Source: Pelodera strongyloides
Taxonomy: Eukaryota; Nematoda; Chromadorea; Rhabditida; Rhabditidae
Direction: 5' to 3'
DNA: 64,000 nucleotides
Assembly: GCA_036852015.1 (NCBI GenBank)
Contig: JAANDG010000221.1
Span: forward strand, 124,001-188,000
Each line of letters opens with the position of its first letter. Position 1 is the first letter of the stretch. Shown in pieces: positions 58,501 to 64,000 of the stretch. Under the pieces are notes generated by a model. It was given only the letters and a program-made list of their open reading frames with translations, was not told the DNA's origin and did not search any database. A program made the translations under genes and the position numbers.

Positions 58501-61500
58501 GGTCAGATTGTAAGAAAACACAATGGACCTTTAGCAATAGGAAAACCAAAGGAATAATATTCACATAGTGAAACGTATCATTGCGTGAGTGAGACAAACG
58601 CTTGCAACTATGAAGGCGAAACTTTCAAGCAAGTGGAAAAGGTAAAACTAACATTAAACCAAATTACGTATCATCAATAAACTACTTTATATAACAATGC
58701 CGTTACCAAAGAGAAACAATGATCTACCCGAGGGAAGAGTAACACGGTTAAAACATGCATCGTCACTCCAAATAAACCCTCCCTAGGTAGGAATATCCCT
58801 AAGGCAACGCTTACCGGTCGGCACTTGCTGTTAGCGTCGGCTCGCTTCATTCCCTTGGGACATGTGCATACTCTTCCCGCCACGCACTCCTCACCGAGGT
58901 CAATATTACAGAAAGTATTTCCGCACGCGATGCCCTTGATCTCATCCTCTTGCCTGTAATTATTGATCTATTGATTTTTTTTTGAATTATTGATTTATTG
59001 ATTAATATTGGAACACCGTACTATTTATATGTGCAAAACCTTATAAGGGTTTATAAGGGCTTTCGATAAAACGATAACATGCAAGAAGTGTTTTTCCATG
59101 CAAATAACTGTGTAGCACGCATACAAAATTAGGAATTATATCGTAAACGTTCTATATCTACATAAACTCGGGGTTACGGTTAGTATGCATGCACACGGCA
59201 CATCATTGCTTGGCCAGATACCCACGTGCCCAGTTGAGGACCCTAATTATTTTTTGACAGTCCGCTAGTTCGACATCGAGGCCCGCGCGCCTTGAACTAG
59301 CCAAAACCATTCCCTGTGCAGAATTAGTTGGGATATTCGGATGTTAGTATACAACAAATCCACTCGGCATACAGTTTTTATCATTCACGGTCATGCACTA
59401 CTCTGTAAACTTACATTGCTGTGGTCGGTCCGGTGATTATCGCTCTAAAGGAAAAATGGAAAAATAGGAATAGGAAAGAGGAAAAAAATTAAAAAGAACA
59501 AAGGCATAGACATGAACAACTTTACGCAAGCAAGAATAAACTTATTCTGGAAAGTGAAAGCAAATAACCAAATTGCAACTGAGTTTGTCAACATAACGTT
59601 TGCAGAAAAGCAAAGGAAGAAAAGTTTTTATAAAACATAGTACGGTCTTGGAGGTTCAATACAGAAGCTTAAATAGTTCAACAAGGCCTAGCTGGATTCG
59701 AACCCTCATCCTATCGCTCGACAGTCTGGAGCTTTACCCACTGCGCTCACAGTGGAACAGTGGTATAGTTTATAAAAATTAAATTTCGCGCGAAGTCGCT
59801 CATCAACTACTAATCAAGTGAAGTCACGCAATAAACATATGTATATAAAACAGAAGAACGTTGTGTGGATCATTGTCAATTGCTTTTGTTTCAACTAATC
59901 TTTTATTTGATGTATATAATTAAGAAAACTGTAAAACAAACGACGACAATAATTACCTGCACGGGTCCAATTTGTCCATATCATCAGCCACCTTGAGAGT
60001 GGACAACTTCTTGTTCTGCTCGTCGATCGCGTAGGTGAGCTCCTTGAACACCTCGCACTTGTCCGCATCGGGCTTCAGACGGACTGAGCCGTTGATCAGA
60101 AGTCCGTTGTCCCATTGACTGGAAGGAGAATATTGTTTAAAAAAGTAAAAAAATATTCAATAATATACACCTTCAGTAGTTCAATTACTACCTCCTTCAA
60201 CTCATATTGCTTCTGACTTTACTAATAAGAAAAGGCTTTTCAGGACCAGATGTTCTAGCCGGTCTACAATAAAGATTTAAAAAGATAACTCTAAAATAGG
60301 CTTTGACTAAACCTTAATCTAGACAAATGAAATGAACTTCCAGACTTACCTGTTCTCAACCTTGGGATTCGTGATGTAGTTGACGTCACTGCTAACGTAT
60401 TTCGGTGAGAATTTGGTCTTCTTGAATGCTCCGCCAAGTCCACGGATGAAGTCGTCAACAACCTAAAATATACATAGAACTATGGTTTACTGCGAAATTA
60501 CTGCGCCTCACCGCGTCATTTGCAATGTTTCATATTGCTTTCATATACGCCAAGCGCATGGCAGAATTGTTCAGTACGATGGTCAAGGTTTACATATAAA
60601 AATAATTATAATAATTTATTACGTAAAATTCATGAGGAAAATCTATGCAACGTACAGTTTTGTATAACGCCGGCTCACGAGATTATTACATTTGTCACTA
60701 CATTTTTCTTACCATCCTACTACCAATATGGGGTTTCCAAGTATGCGGGCAAATTTACCGTGTTTTACGACTTTGCGAGACCCATGTATTAATTTCTCAT
60801 GTCAAATATTCAATTCAGGGAAAATACGGTAAATTTGTCTATACTTGGAAAGGAACGCACAGTTATTTTTGGCATACATGGAAAGCCCATTATGCAAATT
60901 ATACCTCGATGTAATTGGGCGATGACGGGCTTCCATAGTCCGACGAGTAGTGTAGTGTTTCTCCATCACGATCAGTTACACGGATGACGATCGGAATCTG
61001 GAGAAAATAAACATTGAAGTTGAAAATGCTCATGTAAAAGCTTGCGTAATTGCCGAGCTCCTTTTGTACGTAAACGAGTCCCCCTTTCCCCAACTCATTA
61101 TATATCAGAGCTTCCGAAACCCCTGCTTGTAAAACAAGTTCCTTTACAAAGTTCTTTTCTGCATTCGTAATCTAAAACAGTCGTCCCTCTGCCCCTCTGC
61201 CCCCTCTCACCTCAACCACGTTATAGTCTTCCCTCTGCCCCTCTGCACCCTCTCACCTCAACCACGTTCTCGCACTTGTCTTCCTTTGACTTCCTCGACT
61301 CTCCTGGTTTGCAGTCACACTTCTCACCACCAATGCAGACCTAAAGAGTGATGATATACAAGATTATATCTTCGACTCTATACACCTCGCACCTTTGCCG
61401 CTTATTACCGTTCTTCTGTCTTAACTGTATTTATCGTCTTAATTATGTATGCTTGTGCGCACCTTTGTGGTGTAATAAATTATTATTATTATTATTGTGG

Positions 61501-64000
61501 TTGCTCAATTTCTGAAATCTGCAGGCTATGCAATATTATCTTATTATATAAAGGAGAAGAGTTTACTTTTTTGTTTGAAGCCGCATGTGAACGCAACGAA
61601 AATTTGAATATCTAAAGGCTATAAAAGGAGAGCCGGAGCCCTGTCTTGAGCAAGCGAAATTCGAATTTTATTTCATGATTTTTCAAGATACGTTGCAAAC
61701 GTTTCACATCAGTGTGCTCACTGATCTTCCTGCATTTTAGACTTTGAAAGTCGCCTCAGGCGGCGATAGCCGTCTGGTGATAAATATTCAATCACTATAT
61801 TTCAAATATAAATTTCCAACACACAAAAAAGAACTAACCTCATTCAAGTCTCTATTACAGTAGACATTTCCGCACTGGAACAGATTGGGTGCGATCGTCG
61901 TCTTTTCTGCTTCTTGTGGAGGTTGTTCGATGGAAAGTCCTAATTCTTAATATTAATTTACATCCTAGTTCATAATATTATATTCGTACTAATTAATATT
62001 AGTCTTATTTTGTGTTCGCATTTACGAACCACATGAGAGCACAACTATACTTTGAAAGGGAGATAGAGAGAGAGATAGAGAGATAGAGAGATATAGAGAG
62101 AGAGAGAGAGATCGAGAGATAGAGAGCTGGGTAAGAGGGAGGAATTCTCACCGATGCACACTCGTCCCTGTCCCTTGGGATCAGTGCTCTCATCGTAGAA
62201 TCCAGTCTTGCACTGACACACGTATCCATCCTCAGTGTCGATGCAGTCAGCATTCTTGTCACAGTCGTTGGTCTTCGGATCAGCGCATTCATTGAATCTT
62301 AGAAAATCGATTATGTTTATAGTTTTTTGTCGAATTGAGGATTCAAGAAACATTACTGTGAAACCAGCCTCCCATAATACTATCATTCAGAAGCAATGTA
62401 TCAACGACTAATGCTCTATGAGATAGTATTTGGGTTTCGAAAGTGTTATGTGCATAATGTCTGCGCGAGACGCTACTAACCATAAGATAGCTATTGGGGC
62501 TAGGCGCGCGGTAGCGCTTGCTCTGCTCTGCTCATGGCTCAACTTCTAATGTGGTTGCAGTACCTATTATCACACACCTGCACACTCTTCCCGGGTTCTC
62601 AGGCATCTCATCTGCGTATGGTGCCTTGCACTTGCAATCATAACCTTCCAGTGTATCAATGCAGTCAGCGTGTTTGTGACAGTCATTCAAGTTCTCCGAC
62701 ATACACTCGTTGATGACTGAAATCATGTCAAAGTGCGACAATATGCTAACATAATAAACTTATACTTACATCTTCATGCGTAGTATTTCATGTATCTTAT
62801 TGATTATATCTGTAGGCATTTATCTTATTGATTATATCTGCACATAACTGTGCTATATGCTACTTGAGTTTTTTTGGCGCTTATAAATCTCGAGCTCTGA
62901 GTTCACATAAGTAAATGTTAAACTTACTAAATTTGCAGTTTGTTCCTGGGTGTTCGAGATCGGAATCGTGATATTCAGCCTTGCACTTGCAATCATATCC
63001 ATCCTCCTGTAATTATATAAATTACCGTATACATATATCATATCTAAAATGGTGGTTTACTGTAAAATTATCAATTACCTACATTATCTACATCTACAGT
63101 AGCTACGGAAGGGAAACTGCAAGCCACACTATTAGGGAAGAATTTTTTTCTGAGTTTACAGAAATACGTTTCATGAGTATTTTATAAGCCGTTCTCGCGG
63201 AGAGAATATCACTGATATTTCGTAAGAGAAAATTTATCACTGCTACCTGTTCTATAGGCGCAACCATAAATTTTCTATATATGCTTTTCTAACATCTGAA
63301 CGTAACTGCACGGTGAACATATAACAAGTCTGTACGCAAAAAAAAATGACGTTAAAATAATTATACATATTAAAAAATAATCAATAATCACCCACCTTGT
63401 CAACGCAGTCAGCAAAACGAGAGCAGTTATTTAGTTGAGGATTACGGCACTCGTCGACTAACTGAAATATATAATTGGTAAGATGTCAAGCGTGAGAAGA
63501 AAACAAGAAACAAACAGGGCACCCGTTTTTTTTATGTCTAACTGGCACAGGCCAGGACTTTACCGAACAGGGCGATATCAATTGAAAATATCATTTTTTC
63601 GAAAAAGTAAAAATGTAATCAATAAATTATCATACCCCAAAGCACACTCGTCCCGGTTTCGCGGTATCTGGGGAAGTGTCCTTGGTGCCCACGGGACATC
63701 TACAGTCGAAGCCGTCCTAAACCATGTAATGTTATGAAATTATAATTGCTAGATAATTAGATAATTGGGTAATTAGGTAATTTTTTCTTCATATAAGGCT
63801 ATGAAATTATAATTACTGGGTAATTAGATAATTAGGAAATTAGGTAATTTTTTTCTTCATATAATGTTATGCAATTATAATTGCTGGATAATTAGATAAT
63901 TGGGTAATTAGATAATTAGATAATTAGATAATTAGATAATTAGATAATTAGATAATTAGATAATTAGATAATTACGTACATCCTTGTCAATGCATGTGGC
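50874..64000 (-). CDS. mua-3/mup-4-like: EGF/SEA transmembrane protein, MUA-3/MUP-4 family (partial, 5' end outside window)
   Basis: Large one-pass receptor; in nematodes this family anchors epidermis, and so muscle, to the cuticle through apical hemidesmosomes. Exons in order: 64000-63980, 63716-63636, 63461-63396, 63006-62928, 62716-62578, 62297-62152, 61939-61839, 61340-61257, 60997-60905, 60462-60350, 60118-59957, 59444-59415, 58953-58815, 58195-58083, 57742-57640, 56820-56701, 56453-56338, 56078-55929, 55393-55261, 55011-54923, 54650-54549, 54419-54269, 53956-53856, 53578-53473, 53095-53012, 52720-52622, 52348-52237, 51998-51939, 51855-51788, 51505-51440, 51351-51280, 50966-50874. The sum is 3192 nt in one frame (1063 residues and stop). 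Order: EGF repeats, SEA, EGF, SEA, EGFs, TM (about 783-808), then a 253-residue tail ending STEINYK. The donors at 52237 and acceptors at 51351 and 51855 were chosen on phase and are least certain. The window cannot tell mua-3 from mup-4. Confidence 0.88.
51545..51778. repeat. GA tract followed by CT tract (foldback-capable)
   Basis: About 165 bp of GA/GGGA repeat is followed directly by about 55 bp of CT repeat, so the transcript or single strand could fold back. It sits in an intron of the EGF/SEA gene. Confidence 0.9.
52440..52512. repeat. CT microsatellite
   Basis: CT repeat in an intron of the EGF/SEA gene. Confidence 0.95.
53856..53956 (-). other. Transmembrane exon of the EGF/SEA gene
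   Basis: Encodes AASKAGLILATILALLFLL and then LALLCCLWMCARC, a single hydrophobic helix ending in Cys-rich basic residues. It follows the last EGF (YSGEFCE) and precedes the cytoplasmic exon starting CFGGRGMSEG. The juxtamembrane cysteines are plausible acylation sites, which is inference. Confidence 0.9.
54158..54250 (+). mobile_element. Retroposon-like 3' tail, family S1 copy 2
   Basis: Same block order as 17018-17115 (GCCAACCTCCTCATCATCG, ATGATGCACACTTATA, CAATAAATTATT). It ends about 20 bp from the donor of the last EGF exon (minus strand). Confidence 0.6.
54448..54512. repeat. GA microsatellite
   Basis: GA repeat, that is CT on the strand of the gene, in an intron. Confidence 0.95.
55047..55113 (+). 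pseudogene. tRNA-like sequence (A and B boxes kept)
   Basis: A box TGGCTTAGTGG at 55052-55062 and perfect B box GGTTCGATTCC at 55095-55105. The spacing of 33 bases between boxes is tRNA-like. The acceptor stem does not pair and the anticodon arm is poor. Lies in an intron of the EGF/SEA gene, on the opposite strand. Confidence 0.6.
55545..55800. repeat. 36-bp minisatellite, about 7 units
   Basis: The unit is GGTTATTCTGTTTTAGGTCA followed by ATTTCCAGTTCAAGTA. Copies are almost identical, with edge units diverged. It lies in the intron between exons 56078-55929 and 55393-55261, whose phases join correctly without it. Because 36 is divisible by three it gives an open frame on the gene strand (LELEIDLKQNNL), but that is not needed for the protein. 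Confidence 0.95.
56570..56667. repeat. Dispersed repeat family H, partial copy
   Basis: AGGGAATATTTCCCCGTGGG and GTGGGTGAATATGACTTC match 6373 and 8113. In an intron of the EGF/SEA gene, about 30 bp from a donor site. Confidence 0.65.
57266..57305. repeat. Short GC-rich hairpin
   Basis: CGCCGCAACGCAC and GTGCGTTGCGGCG form a 13-bp perfect stem around CCGTTTGC. Confidence 0.85.
57442..57612. mobile_element. Foldback element family B, complete copy
   Basis: TTAAAGCGAAATGCTAGCCC and its exact complement at the right end, with nearly perfect 80-bp arms. It lies in an intron of the EGF/SEA gene, 27 bp from the donor of exon 57742-57640. Confidence 0.92.
58250..58432 (+). mobile_element. Retroposon-like 3' tail, family S2 copy 2
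   Basis: Same blocks as 23345-23506, ending GGAAATAAATTATTATT with at least seven ATT units. In an intron of the EGF/SEA gene, opposite strand. Confidence 0.6.
59688..59760 (-). pseudogene. tRNA-like sequence (A and B boxes kept)
   Basis: The minus strand has TGAGCGCAGTGG (A box) and a perfect B box GGTTCGAATCC. Stem pairing is poor and the anticodon arm is not convincing. In an intron of the EGF/SEA gene, same strand. Confidence 0.55.
59957..60997 (-). other. First SEA domain (three exons)
   Basis: Exons 60997-60905, 60462-60350 and 60118-59957 encode IPIVIRVTDRDGETLHYSS, VVDDFIRGLGGAFKK and QWDNGLLINGSVRLKPDAD. The layout matches the second SEA domain exon for exon (R-V-x-D-R-D opening, W-D-x-G-L/I mid-block), indicating duplication of the module. 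Confidence 0.8.
61380..61497 (+). repeat. Retroposon-like (ATT)n tail
   Basis: GTGGTGTAATAAATTATTATT with further ATT units. The body differs from S1 and S2. In an intron of the EGF/SEA gene. Confidence 0.5.
61539..61777 (+). mobile_element. Helitron-like non-autonomous element (239 bp)
   Basis: Starts TCTTATTATATAAAGG after A. It ends with hairpin CGCCTCAGGCG, GCGATAGCCGTCTGG and T. Full-length match with 42797-43024. TC start, subterminal hairpin, CTRR end and A/T insertion are Helitron hallmarks. No ORF. In an intron of the EGF/SEA gene. Confidence 0.68.
62056..62128. repeat. GA microsatellite
   Basis: GA with ATAGAGAG units, beside the donor of an EGF exon. Confidence 0.95.
62152..63716 (-). 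other. Calcium-binding-type EGF repeats
   Basis: Repeated units carry NEC/DEC starts and ADCIDT(E/L)(D/E)GY(V/D)C cores, for example FNECADPKTNDCDKNADC and INECMSENLNDCHKHADC. Exon ends fall inside or between modules in varied phases. The D/N-E-C and Asp/Asn pattern with D-x-x-G-Y/F is the cbEGF signature. Confidence 0.88.
63745..63976. repeat. ATAATTAG microsatellite and larger AT repeat
   Basis: A higher-order repeat (GGGTAATTAG, TTTTTTCTTCATATAA, ATTATAATTGCT) passes into a pure 8-bp ATAATTAG array of about eight units that ends at the donor of the first visible exon. Confidence 0.9.

Overview
This is eukaryotic, AT-rich DNA that reads as a rhabditid-type nematode chromosome. Genes are split by many short GT-AG introns with TTTCAG-type acceptors. 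The gene set is metazoan: a ZDHHC5/8-type palmitoyltransferase, a FMRFamide-receptor-like GPCR, an arrestin-domain adaptor and a MUA-3/MUP-4-type EGF/SEA transmembrane protein, the last a nematode-specific family. I cannot fix the species. No bacterial, viral or operon-type gene cluster is visible.

Layout. (1) 1761-7483, plus strand: a complete 13-exon palmitoyltransferase gene (449 aa, dhhc-8-like). (2) 7.5-27.4 kb: about 20 kb with no confident gene, filled with CT/GA microsatellites, foldback (inverted-repeat) elements, a hammerhead-ribozyme-like motif at 10.2 kb and two GC-rich exon-like islands near 19.2-19.9 kb. (3) 27476-31309, plus strand: a class A peptide GPCR in 10 exons. (4) 33977-42535, minus strand: an arrestin-domain protein in 11 exons, convergent with the GPCR. 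(5) 42.6-50.9 kb: repeat-rich intergenic DNA. (6) 50874-64000, minus strand: the 3' part (32 exons, 1063 residues) of a very large EGF/SEA transmembrane gene that runs off the right edge. In the three complete genes and the visible part of the fourth, the chosen exons join in one open frame with consistent splice phases.

The four genes do not form a pathway. They cover a membrane S-acyltransferase, a neuropeptide-type receptor, an arrestin trafficking adaptor and a cuticle-to-muscle attachment receptor. A functional link is possible in principle because arrestins act on GPCRs, but adjacency alone does not show it.

The mobile and repeat layer is the most distinctive part. At least three foldback families share the terminus TTAAAGSG and sit on TTAA, suggesting one transposase source. 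Two of these elements abut at a shared TTAA in a GPCR intron. Short elements with TC start, hairpin and CTGG end look like non-autonomous Helitrons. tRNA-derived sequences keep Pol III A and B boxes, one of them filling most of an arrestin intron. There are also 3'-tail retroposon families ending in (ATT)n and a 36-bp intronic minisatellite. No transposase or reverse transcriptase ORF was seen.
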